Positions 1-7,897 are shown, counted from the first letter of the stretch. The stretch: 8,951 bases of DNA from Planctomycetaceae bacterium (GCA_031274045.1 JAISQS010000093.1:1-8951); one strand, 5' to 3'. The notes: a model not told the origin generated them from the sequence alone. A program made the numbers and translations.

Positions 1-621
1 TTCCGCGTACATTTCCTGTTCGCAAGCCAGCCATTTGTTTTGCTTCGGATTCCAAAGCCAGTCAATCCGCAAACCGTCCATTCCTGTTTTTTTGAACGCG
101 TCCTCAATAGAATCACACAAATAATCGAGGTATTTTTGAGTGTAAGGAATATGATAATCCGTCGGCGTGCCGTAACTGTAAGACGGGTTATTTTGTCCCC
201 ACAACCAATTTGCCCCGAAACAAAAATAACCGAAAACCTTCATGTTTTCCTTGTGACCGAGCTGCACCGCGTCGGTAAGAAAATCATGTTTGAGGTTCGG
301 TTGTTCGGGAACGACGCTGTTTTTGTACCACGCGTAACCGTTACATGAAACGGCGAAAGTGACGACGGCATTGCACCCGAGTTCTTTGTGCCAGCGTATA
401 TGTTCCACCGGATCGGCTTCCGCCCAACGACCCGGTTTTGCCCAAGTGTTACCGCCTCCGTTCGTGCTGCGATCCCAATTATAATCAACGCAAAACGCCT
501 TGATTGATTCCGTGATCGCTTCGTTTGTTTTCTCATTTGCTGCTAAAAAAGATTGAGCGGACAAGCCCGCGATTACCGCGCCGCTTGTCAATAAAAATTG
601 TCTGCGATTTGTAAGTGTCAT
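1..621 (-). CDS. Tat-exported, TIM-barrel glycoside hydrolase-like protein (3' end beyond window)
   Basis: This frame is open from an ATG at 621 through position 1 (207 codons), so the C-terminal part lies outside the window. The N-terminus reads MTLTNRRQFLLTSG followed by a hydrophobic stretch to about residue 26. This is a twin-arginine signal (R6-R7, F9, L10), predicting export of a folded protein with cleavage near A27-A28. The mature part is rich in Trp, Tyr and Gly. It alternates strand-like segments (VVTFAVS, MKVFGYFCFGAN) with helices, and has a DGLRIDW segment at residues 182-188. That pattern is typical of the beta strands of TIM-barrel glycoside hydrolases, in which an Asp at a strand end is often catalytic. 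I cannot assign a specific family; alpha-fucosidase-like or uncharacterised planctomycete hydrolases are the nearest fit. The GC content looks higher (about 48% in the first 60 bases) than in the adjacent restriction gene. No strong Shine-Dalgarno precedes the ATG. Export is well supported; enzymatic role is inference. Confidence 0.72.
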   Translation of the reverse strand, partial: MTLTNRRQFLLTSGAVIAGLSAQSFLAANEKTNEAITESIKAFCVDYNWDRSTNGGGNTWAKPGRWAEADPVEHIRWHKELGCNAVVTFAVSCNGYAWYKNSVVPEQPNLKHDFLTDAVQLGHKENMKVFGYFCFGANWLWGQNNPSYSYGTPTDYHIPYTQKYLDYLCDSIEDAFKKTGMDGLRIDWLWNPKQNKWLACEQEMYAE

Positions 622-711
622 GTTATTTTCTTTGGGTTAGGGGTTAAAAAATATAAAATTTTGTTGCGCAAAAAAATTGTATACGTAACACGCTTTCAAT
701 ATTTTTAGCAA

Positions 712-770
712 GGAAATCACGGAAGGACGGAAATTTTTAAAATTCATTTTCCGCACATTCCGCGCTTTCC
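712..770. repeat. Imperfect inverted repeat, arms about 22 bp
   Basis: The left arm (712-733) read in reverse complement is TTTCCGTCCTTCCGTGATTT plus CC. The right arm (748-770) is TTTCCGCACATTCCGCGCTT plus TCC. The arms match at most positions and are separated by a 14-base AT-rich loop, so the RNA could fold into a long hairpin. It lies between the stop of the restriction gene and the start of the exported protein. Both arms consist of repeated TTCCG units, the style of dispersed intergenic repeats seen in many bacterial genomes. It could act as a transcript-end stabiliser or terminator for the upstream gene; that role is inference. Confidence 0.5.
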
Positions 771-794
771 GTCTTTCCGCGTTAAAAATAAAAA

Positions 795-819
795 CTCTGC
801 GTTCTCCGCGCCTCCGCAC
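795..819 (+). repeat. CTCTGCG/CTCCGC-type dispersed intergenic repeat motif
   Basis: The stretch has an 8-9 base internal period: CTCTGCGTT, CTCCGCGC, CTCCGCAC. It resembles a short intergenic repeat (CTCTGCGTTCTCTGCGCCTC-like) that I recall from genomes of several unrelated phyla. It is directly downstream of the TTCCG inverted repeat, and the two probably form one repeat cluster (about 710-820). Open frames crossing it give Arg-rich or GGAENAE-type peptides, which are typical spurious translations of such repeats. Membership in a genome-wide family cannot be shown from one copy. Confidence 0.45.
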
Positions 820-856
820 GAAATAAAAGATATTGCACGCAACGAAATTTTTATAA

Positions 857-3800
857 TTACTGGCAGTATAGTTTTGGTAAATTGTTGATGATGTTCATGC
901 TTTCGATGCTCAATTGCACGATGCGTTTGATTAAGTTGATGATGTATTTTGGATCGCCGCACTCAATACACCAATCGTTCGGATCGTTTATTATTCCTGT
1001 CTCTTTGTGGATTGTTATTCTGTAACGCTCTATGATCCACTCCAATGCCGATTTGCCATTGACAACATAATCGAATGCTTCACGCGGAATATTTTCTAAT
1101 GATAAATTTGAGTTGTAAAAAATTCTGTTCTTGTCTGTTTTGTCTGTAAATTGCATTTCGCGGATGCGGTATTTTGATTCATCTTTTGTGTGAATTGTCT
1201 TGTCAAAAATAGTTTCTTTGAGCGGATACATTGGCAATGTCTCATAATTCAAATGTAAATTTGCCAATTGCCTGCCTGCATTCGTGAAAGTGCGAAAGTC
1301 GTTTGTAAATGGAATTTGCGGTAGTTGTTTTTTTAATTCGGGCGCGAAACGTTTTTGATATTCACGGCAATTCAATACGCCGTAGACATAATAAAAAATG
1401 TCGCGTTTTGTTATCGTCTTGTCGTTATAATGTTCTTTGAACATCGCAAGGGCAGCGTCGGTTATATTTTCGTTGCGCAAATATTTATTCGTTTTACCGG
1501 TCTGTTCATAGACATAAAACGGAAAACACCGCGCATTCGCGAGTATTTGGATATCGGGCAAAATATTGACAATAACCGTACTAAATTCTTTCACCACGCC
1601 AGTCCCACAAACACAAATCGCCTCATTCACAAAATCACCTATCGGGAATATACGCGGCAATTGATAAACACGCTCGTTAAAACTTCGATGAAAGTATGAG
1701 TTGATTTTGTTAAACGGGCGATACATGCTGACCGTACAATTATTTTCTTGAAATTGATGAATCACGCTGGACAATAAATCTCTTTTCACATTATGCGTCC
1801 AACTAATTTTTGATAGATTGCCTTTTTCAAAATGAATTTTTGAATGTTCGTTATTGAGAAATGTTTCAATTGCTGCTTCAATATCACCATGCTTTTGATA
1901 ATATTTCTTATACGAGTCTACTTGCTCATTATAAAAATCGATCATCCGATTCATGTTCGCGGACAAATTTTTTTTGGAAAAATTATAACACCACGCGTCG
2001 CGATTCGTCGAAAGTCCAAGCGATGAAACCCTGAAAATTACAGGCTCATTCTGATTACAATTCTCAAGACGACACCCTCCAATCTCATTGCAACCACGCA
2101 CACGGTCGCGTTGTGCGGATCGCAAATTAGCAATTCGAATATTAAACCGATCACCGCATAAATATGAATCAAAATCATCAGTTCGTTGATTTATCCAATC
2201 ATATTTTTTATTGGGCGTGATAATTTGCCAATTTATATTTTTGATATTTTGCAACTCGTGAATTTTTTTTAATTTTTCCTTTCGCTCAAGATAATCGCCA
2301 ATGTCATAATAATGGATTTTGCAATCTTGTTTTTGATTTTTCCTTTCAGGATTTTTTATCAAAATTGTAATCGCTATCGGCGCGCGGCAACCTACACCGA
2401 AAATTTTCCCTCCTTCCCTTCGTGATATTTCGCCAGATGTTCTTTGATTTCCGTGACAATTGAGAACATAAATATCCGTGAACTCTTCGGCAAAACACTT
2501 CCTCACACCGTCCGCAGAATTACTATCAATAAACGAACCATTGGTCACAACTCCGATTACTCCCTTTTGCGCAACGATATCTGAAGCCCATCGTATTGCT
2601 CGAATGTATGAATCGTAAAGTGTCCGTTTGCTTGTTGCGGTTGATGCTTCCGCATACGTTTCAGCAATCCGTTTATCAAGTCTTGGATATTTTAGATTTC
2701 TATTGTTATCGTTTATTTTTTTTTGCCCCGCAGAGTACGGCGGGTTGCCGATTATAACTGTAATGGGCGAAGTTGTGCTGATATTATTGCGGCGTTTTTC
2801 GTTGGCATTTTGATTCACGGATGACGTTTCACGTTGAAATTTAAGCGGTTTGTCAACTATTTGATGTTTTGATTTTCTGGTTTTTTGTTTGGCTTTTTCT
2901 TTGAAATTGTTGTTCAATTCATTCGATTGAAACGTGTCTGTCAAAACAATTCCATCAAACGGTTCATATCTCAAATCAGATCGTAAATCAGATTTTGCGG
3001 TCGGTTTCAAATACTTCTCAACCAATGAATCGTTGTATTGCTGCAATGTTGTAGAGTCACATTTTATTTTGTCATTGATATTCATTTCTTTTTTGTACAT
3101 TATCTCTTGATACGCATTTTCGATATTCACCGCCGCAATATAATAAGCCAACAACACGATTTCATTCGCAAAAATTTCTCCTTGATATTTCCGTTGTAAA
3201 TCATCCTGACGAATCAGACCGCTTTGTAATAATCGTACAATAAACGTCCCCGTTCCCGTAAACGGATCAAGAACATGAACCGCCTCATCCGATAAACCAC
3301 AAGAAAAATTTTCACGCAAAACAACTTCAACACTCTGAATTATAAAATCCACCACCTCAACCGGCGTGTAAACAATTCCCAATCTTTCAACCATTTTTGG
3401 AAACGCCGTTTTGAAAAACTTATCGTATAACTCAAGAATAATCTTCTGTTTGCCCACAGCCGTTTCAACCGACCGCACACGTTTTCGCACACTCTCATAA
3501 AATTTCGACAACATCGCCGTCTCCGCTCCGATAGCCGAATTGCTCTCATTATTTTCATGTTTTTTTGGCGTGATATTTTTGTGTCGTTGTTTTCGTTGAT
3601 CTCGTTGGTATGTTTCAAATTTGCCAATCCGAAATTTACGCTCACCACAACTTCCGTCAACATTGTCCAACAAACCAACCACACTTTCCAACGCCATCGA
3701 AATCGGATTAGTTTGCGAAAAAATCGAACTGCCGAATAACGCATCGAATATCGGCTTCGTGATTTTATGTTGCGCTAACATTTCAATCGCTTCGTTCTCG

Positions 3801-6196
3801 TCAATATTATTATTGATGTTCGTTTGCAGGTAGTTTAGGAACGTCAAAAATTCCGACCTGTACGGATCCGTATCAACAAGATATTGCAATTGCTCAATAT
3901 GCATCCGCGCAATCTTCGCAACATCCTTCGCCCAACTTTCCCAATACTGCTTTTCACCGCATTTTTGAACGATTTTTGACAAAATCCCGAACTTCCATTG
4001 ACGCACATCTTCAAAAGATAATTGCGACCAGTCCGTATTATTTCGCTCGTTCAATTCGGCTTCAATATTGTTTCGTTGTTTGTTTGTGAGGCTGTTTACT
4101 TGTCTGTTCACGTGTCTGTTTGCGAGCTTGTTTGTAAGTCCGTTTGACAGTCCGTTTGTCGATTCGTTTGTCGATTCGTTTGTCAATTCGTTTGTTAGCT
4201 TGTTTGGTTGATTCGTTGTTGTGTTATTTGGTATCTTATCGATGAAGTCAATAATAATTTTTTCTGATTGTTTTTCGTCTAATTCCATCACGTTGATTAT
4301 GTTTTGAAAACGATCGTCGTGTGCGCGTAATGCTTGCAAGACATCCCAAACAATCTTGTACGTTTTGTTATCGTCTAATGCTTTCATCGGATCGATATTC
4401 GATTTTATGACGATTGGCAAGATGATGTATCCGTAATTTTTTCCGTTTGATTTTCGCATCACGCGACCGACAGATTGTACGATGTCGACTTGTGATTTTC
4501 GCGGAGTCAAGAAAATTACTGCATCCAACGCCGGAATATCAACCCCCTCCGACAAACAACGCGCGTTCGATAATATCCGGCACTCGTTGCCCGAAACCGG
4601 TTGACGCAGCCAATCCAAAGCACGATTCCGAATCAACACATTTTGAGTTCCGTCAACATGACGTACCTCACAAGTTAAAGTTGATTTGCCGTCAAAAAAA
4701 AGATTCGGCTGGATTGTTTGAAATTGTCCGCAAAAATTTTTTGATTGTTTTATTGAAGTAGTGAATGCGATCACGCGGCGCAGCGGCGAAGTTTTGCCTG
4801 ACATCACTTCGTCAACACCGCCGCCTAAAACATAACGGCAGCCGATTATTTTTGCCAAATCTGCTAATATCAATTCGCGGCTACTCTCAATAATCTCACG
4901 ACCGTTTGCAATATTTTTTTGTCGAAACAAATCTTCGACCAAACTATCACTCACGCCCAAAATCACAACTTTATAATCCGACAACAAACCTTGTTCGACT
5001 GCTTGAGCGAATCCGAGATAGAACAATTCTTTCCCATAAATCGTTTCATCATCCATTGACCAAATTGTGATTTCGTTCTCTTTTGCCCTTGATTTTGTAA
5101 GTGCGGAGTAGAGTCTTGGGGTTGCGGTCATGTATAACCGTTTTTTTGTACGAATAAAGTTGTTATCGTGAATGCGAACAAATTGGGACTCATTTTGGTT
5201 GTCAAATTTCGCTCCTGTTGTACGATGAGCCTCATCGCAAATTACAAGATCAAATTCGGCGGCACCGTTTTTTTGTGCGATATTGATTGCGTCGATAGAT
5301 TGGTAAGTTGCAAATATGACGGTCAATTTATCGTTACGATAATTCATATTGACGTTCAGATTTTCGGCTAACGTTTTGCCGTCTGTTGTTGCCGGAATTT
5401 CGAGGTCGTCAGGAGTTGTCGGATCGGAGTCGTTCCGCTTGCCGACCATCGTATCCGAGCAAACCGAATAACAACATAACTCAATCTCGGACTCCGAAAT
5501 CCATTCACGCAACACTTGAGACATGAGCGATAAAGACGGCACAAAAAAAGCTACAACACCACCCTTGCCAACATATCGCTCTGCAATTTTCAGCGAAGTA
5601 AACGTTTTACCCGTCCCGCAAGCCATAATCAATTTTCCACGATCAACCGCCGAAAAACCATCACAAACAGCATCAACCGCTTCCGCTTGATGCACTCGCA
5701 ACTTTTTCTTCGCATGAAGTTTCACGGTCATTTTTTCAAGATCAAATTGAGACCAATCAATTTTACTCCGCTCAAGATCAGATAGATCAATCCGCTTAAC
5801 TTTTGGAATTTGAGCGTCAATTTTGTCTGCGGCACTTTTGCTCCAATGCGAAGCAGAAGTGAAGATGATGCGTTGGACGTACTTATTTTTAGCGGATGCC
5901 GCAAGAAAAGAATCGATATGCGATTTTTGAATCACCGCGTTTTTGTCAAGAAATTGACACAGAATCGCAACCATTCCGCCGCCGTCTTTCAACTCCGCAA
6001 CAAGATCAATCCCAACATTCCGTTCATTGCCGCGATTCGGATAATCAGACCAAAACCACACGTTACTGAATTGCGATTTATAAATCGGATCGTTCAAAAG
6101 ATAAAGCCGAATCAATTGTTCAAATAGAGCCTCTTTGGTTGTTGTTTGATTTTTTATGTTTTGTAATTTTTGGATTATGGAGTTGATGTTCGGCAT
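857..6196 (-). CDS. Type ISP restriction-modification enzyme (LlaGI/LlaBIII-like), nuclease motif degenerate
   Basis: This 1779-residue protein combines restriction, translocation and modification in one chain, like the Type ISP enzymes LlaGI and LlaBIII (about 1570-1580 residues). Order: Mrr-like nuclease (about 1-165; GIDLVAE with D64); SF2 helicase with Walker A ACGTGKT at 192-198, DEAH at 321-324, TATP at 357-360, EGVDIP at 550-555 and QSVGRVMRK at 574-582; an Asn-rich repeat linker at 662-709; a coupler; an N6-adenine methyltransferase with YTP at 943-945, motif I DPFTGTG at 977-983 and catalytic NPPY at 1151-1154; then the C-terminal target recognition region. After NPPY, the stretch with YDSYIRAIRWA and GNQRTSGE is strongly family-like. 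The usual nuclease QxK reads L79-C80-Q81, so cleavage is doubtful although methylation and ATPase motifs look intact. The frame is unbroken. The ATG at 6196 has an in-frame TAA two codons upstream and no clear Shine-Dalgarno. The gene is AT-rich with many homopolymer runs, suggesting possible acquisition. No separate specificity or antirestriction gene adjoins it, as expected for a one-gene system. Confidence 0.93.
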   Translation of the reverse strand: MPNINSIIQKLQNIKNQTTTKEALFEQLIRLYLLNDPIYKSQFSNVWFWSDYPNRGNERNVGIDLVAELKDGGGMVAILCQFLDKNAVIQKSHIDSFLAASAKNKYVQRIIFTSASHWSKSAADKIDAQIPKVKRIDLSDLERSKIDWSQFDLEKMTVKLHAKKKLRVHQAEAVDAVCDGFSAVDRGKLIMACGTGKTFTSLKIAERYVGKGGVVAFFVPSLSLMSQVLREWISESEIELCCYSVCSDTMVGKRNDSDPTTPDDLEIPATTDGKTLAENLNVNMNYRNDKLTVIFATYQSIDAINIAQKNGAAEFDLVICDEAHRTTGAKFDNQNESQFVRIHDNNFIRTKKRLYMTATPRLYSALTKSRAKENEITIWSMDDETIYGKELFYLGFAQAVEQGLLSDYKVVILGVSDSLVEDLFRQKNIANGREIIESSRELILADLAKIIGCRYVLGGGVDEVMSGKTSPLRRVIAFTTSIKQSKNFCGQFQTIQPNLFFDGKSTLTCEVRHVDGTQNVLIRNRALDWLRQPVSGNECRILSNARCLSEGVDIPALDAVIFLTPRKSQVDIVQSVGRVMRKSNGKNYGYIILPIVIKSNIDPMKALDDNKTYKIVWDVLQALRAHDDRFQNIINVMELDEKQSEKIIIDFIDKIPNNTTTNQPNKLTNELTNESTNESTNGLSNGLTNKLANRHVNRQVNSLTNKQRNNIEAELNERNNTDWSQLSFEDVRQWKFGILSKIVQKCGEKQYWESWAKDVAKIARMHIEQLQYLVDTDPYRSEFLTFLNYLQTNINNNIDENEAIEMLAQHKITKPIFDALFGSSIFSQTNPISMALESVVGLLDNVDGSCGERKFRIGKFETYQRDQRKQRHKNITPKKHENNESNSAIGAETAMLSKFYESVRKRVRSVETAVGKQKIILELYDKFFKTAFPKMVERLGIVYTPVEVVDFIIQSVEVVLRENFSCGLSDEAVHVLDPFTGTGTFIVRLLQSGLIRQDDLQRKYQGEIFANEIVLLAYYIAAVNIENAYQEIMYKKEMNINDKIKCDSTTLQQYNDSLVEKYLKPTAKSDLRSDLRYEPFDGIVLTDTFQSNELNNNFKEKAKQKTRKSKHQIVDKPLKFQRETSSVNQNANEKRRNNISTTSPITVIIGNPPYSAGQKKINDNNRNLKYPRLDKRIAETYAEASTATSKRTLYDSYIRAIRWASDIVAQKGVIGVVTNGSFIDSNSADGVRKCFAEEFTDIYVLNCHGNQRTSGEISRREGGKIFGVGCRAPIAITILIKNPERKNQKQDCKIHYYDIGDYLERKEKLKKIHELQNIKNINWQIITPNKKYDWINQRTDDFDSYLCGDRFNIRIANLRSAQRDRVRGCNEIGGCRLENCNQNEPVIFRVSSLGLSTNRDAWCYNFSKKNLSANMNRMIDFYNEQVDSYKKYYQKHGDIEAAIETFLNNEHSKIHFEKGNLSKISWTHNVKRDLLSSVIHQFQENNCTVSMYRPFNKINSYFHRSFNERVYQLPRIFPIGDFVNEAICVCGTGVVKEFSTVIVNILPDIQILANARCFPFYVYEQTGKTNKYLRNENITDAALAMFKEHYNDKTITKRDIFYYVYGVLNCREYQKRFAPELKKQLPQIPFTNDFRTFTNAGRQLANLHLNYETLPMYPLKETIFDKTIHTKDESKYRIREMQFTDKTDKNRIFYNSNLSLENIPREAFDYVVNGKSALEWIIERYRITIHKETGIINDPNDWCIECGDPKYIINLIKRIVQLSIESMNIINNLPKLYCQ
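4070..4213 (-). repeat. In-frame 12-bp minisatellite, 12 units, inside the Type ISP gene
   Basis: On the plus strand a unit beginning GTTT or GTTC recurs at exactly 12-base steps from 4070 through 4202. GTTTGTCGATTC occurs twice in perfect tandem (4154-4177), followed by GTTTGTCAATTC. Because 12 is a multiple of 3, the array encodes a tetrapeptide repeat (residues about 662-709) with the pattern x-x-T-N, such as NELT, NEST, NGLT; every fourth residue is Asn. It sits between the helicase core and the coupler, so it looks like an extended hydrophilic linker. It partly explains why this protein is longer than its characterised relatives. Unit gain or loss would change linker length without breaking the frame. 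Confidence 0.9.
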
Positions 6197-6223
6197 GTGT
6201 TAGAGTTTTTTTATTTGACTTTT

Positions 6224-6388
6224 TTATACATTCATATTGGCATTAAATGTCTCTGGTTCAGTGTGTTCGGTTTGGGCAAAGACAAGCTCGTAGTTGTTGT
6301 ACATTTTTTGTGCGTTTTGCGTTGACAAACTTTGGAAGTCAAAAAGTGAGCAATTATTGCCTTCAACATGAAAATATAAAATAGCGTT
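6224..6388 (-). other. 54-codon open extension in frame after the kinase stop
   Basis: After the kinase TAA (6391-6389) the same frame continues for 54 sense codons to a TAA at 6226-6224, filling most of the spacer before the restriction gene start at 6196. The translation contains FHVEGNNCSLFDFQS and MYNNYELVFAQTEHTEPETF, which is mixed in composition rather than low-complexity. The only ATG that leaves a sizeable peptide (6304) gives 26 residues with no ribosome binding site. It could be an eroded gene tail, a stop-readthrough extension, or chance in a short spacer. I recognise no family. Confidence 0.2.
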
Positions 6389-7897
6389 TTATTTTTGTCC
6401 GAATCCTTCTAACAACCATGTCAACGCAGAACGGAATTGTTTAACAGTTACGGGCATTGTCAAGATGACTCTGTGGTGTTGCGGTGTGACGGAGTCTTCC
6501 CATTCTGATTGGTCTTCGCCTAGAACGAGAATAGCTGCGACATCTCTTAATCCGCGTCGTTGAGCGAAGTCGTTGAACGCACGTATGGCTCTTATTCCTA
6601 GTGATTGCGCGTTGAAAATAATACATTGCGCAACAAGATCATTCTCTTCAAAATACGGAATCATTTTGTCCGGATCGTCAATACATACCGCATGGTATCC
6701 GAGTTGAATCATTAGTTTTTCCAGTCCTTTTTGCAATTTTGGATTCGAGTCAATAACCATTACCGTAGCTTTTTCTAATTTTTGCAAACGTTCTTCACGG
6801 TCTTTTTGCATTGCCTCGTAATTTTCAAAACTCAACGAAGTAGCCGAATCCGTTTTCTTTTCAACATCAACCCGCTTCAATAACCCATGCAAATCTTTCA
6901 ACATATCTATCGGTTTTTGGTAGCGTTGATCAGCGTTTAGAGTTAGTGCTTTGTTTACGAAAAAAGATACGGCGGCGGGTATTGATGCGTCGACTTGGTG
7001 CAATGGTTGTACGTTGAAAAATCTTGTTCTTTCCATTCTTCTTGTTCGGTCTTTTGTTTCAGCCAGAGGCGATTCGCCTGATAGCAGTTGGTACATGATG
7101 CAGCCGAGAAAATACAGGTCGCTTCTCGCGTCCATTTTTTCGCCGCCTGCGGCACGTTCCAGCGCGATGTAATCGATTGATTGTTGATTTCGCAAAATTG
7201 ACGGGTCGCCGACACCATCACTTTCGCCGCTCTGCGTTATAGACGATAGCCCAAAATCGACAAGTTTCGCTTGCCCTGTTGATGAAAGCATGACGTTACT
7301 TAATTTCAAATCGCGATGCTGGAGATTTTGAGATTGAAGCGCGTAATCGAGCGCGCTACAGATGTCAATCGCAATCTTGACAACCGTTATCGGCTCAACT
7401 TTTTTACGCACTTTGAGAAAATCACGCAACGTCTGCCCCTCAACAAATTCCATTGCCATATAATGCAAAAAACCGCGCGATTCAGCACCATAAACAGGCA
7501 CAATATTCGGATGTTTCAATTCGGATACGACTTTCGCCTCTTGCAAAAAATGCCGCACGAAGTTTTCGTTGTCGCTATGCCGTGCGCGCAGCACCTTGAC
7601 CGCCGCAACCCGATCCGTTACCCGATGCACCGCACGAAACACACGAGCAAAAGAACCTGTCCCAATCAAATACAACGCCTTATAATTCCCAAAAAAGAAT
7701 CCATTGGTCTCGCCGCTATTGAGCCGATCCACTTGATAATTTGTCAACAACCCGCGCCGCAACGCAGATTGAATAAACTGATCCGCAGTAACTTGACGCG
7801 TCCCATACTCAGCAAGAATCTCACTGACCTGCTCACGCGTCAATACCCCAACATCCTGCACCCGCTTAATAAGATCATCAATAGAAAAATCTGTCAT
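6389..7897 (-). CDS. Serine/threonine protein kinase with C-terminal pseudo-receiver domain
   Basis: This is a cytoplasmic Hanks-type kinase; no membrane segment is visible. Numbering is from a TTG at 7900; I prefer the ATG one codon later (7897, 502 residues). Residues 1-70 are a helical N-terminal region (GVLTREQVSEIL, RRGLLTNYQVDRL) seen in planctomycete kinases. The kinase domain spans about 73-342: glycine loop GTGSFARV (80-87), ATP-binding K102, E121, HRDLKLSN (195-202), DFG (215-217), ALE (246-248) in place of APE, and D261 and R326 of the C-lobe. All catalytic residues are present, so it should be active. A charged helix (about 360-377) leads to a receiver-like domain (about 378-500). 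There the acidic cluster is reduced to D384, the phospho-accepting Asp is apparently N430 (IIFNAQS), and the conserved Lys before Pro is M482 (LTMP). The domain therefore probably cannot be phosphorylated and may serve as a binding module. Target unknown. No Shine-Dalgarno is evident. Confidence 0.92.
   Translation of the reverse strand: MTDFSIDDLIKRVQDVGVLTREQVSEILAEYGTRQVTADQFIQSALRRGLLTNYQVDRLNSGETNGFFFGNYKALYLIGTGSFARVFRAVHRVTDRVAAVKVLRARHSDNENFVRHFLQEAKVVSELKHPNIVPVYGAESRGFLHYMAMEFVEGQTLRDFLKVRKKVEPITVVKIAIDICSALDYALQSQNLQHRDLKLSNVMLSSTGQAKLVDFGLSSITQSGESDGVGDPSILRNQQSIDYIALERAAGGEKMDARSDLYFLGCIMYQLLSGESPLAETKDRTRRMERTRFFNVQPLHQVDASIPAAVSFFVNKALTLNADQRYQKPIDMLKDLHGLLKRVDVEKKTDSATSLSFENYEAMQKDREERLQKLEKATVMVIDSNPKLQKGLEKLMIQLGYHAVCIDDPDKMIPYFEENDLVAQCIIFNAQSLGIRAIRAFNDFAQRRGLRDVAAILVLGEDQSEWEDSVTPQHHRVILTMPVTVKQFRSALTWLLEGFGQK

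Noticed and set aside
637..962. Small minus-strand ORFs of 60 and 72 codons (637-819 and 744-962)
   Set aside because: They are translations of the intergenic repeat cluster, and the second runs into the restriction gene in another frame; composition is Arg-rich or typical of spurious repeat ORFs.
3340..3744. 134-codon minus-strand ORF in another frame
   Set aside because: It lies wholly inside the restriction gene in another frame, with Arg/Trp-rich shadow composition.
4070..4213. CRISPR-like periodicity
   Set aside because: Units are 12 bases with no unique spacers, and the array is in frame inside a coding region; it is a minisatellite.
6389..7897. Kinase as part of a BREX/Pgl-type phage defence system with the adjacent methyltransferase
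   Set aside because: The kinase has an ordinary planctomycete regulatory architecture unlike PglW, no PglZ-like gene is present, and the neighbouring protein is a complete single-chain Type ISP enzyme.
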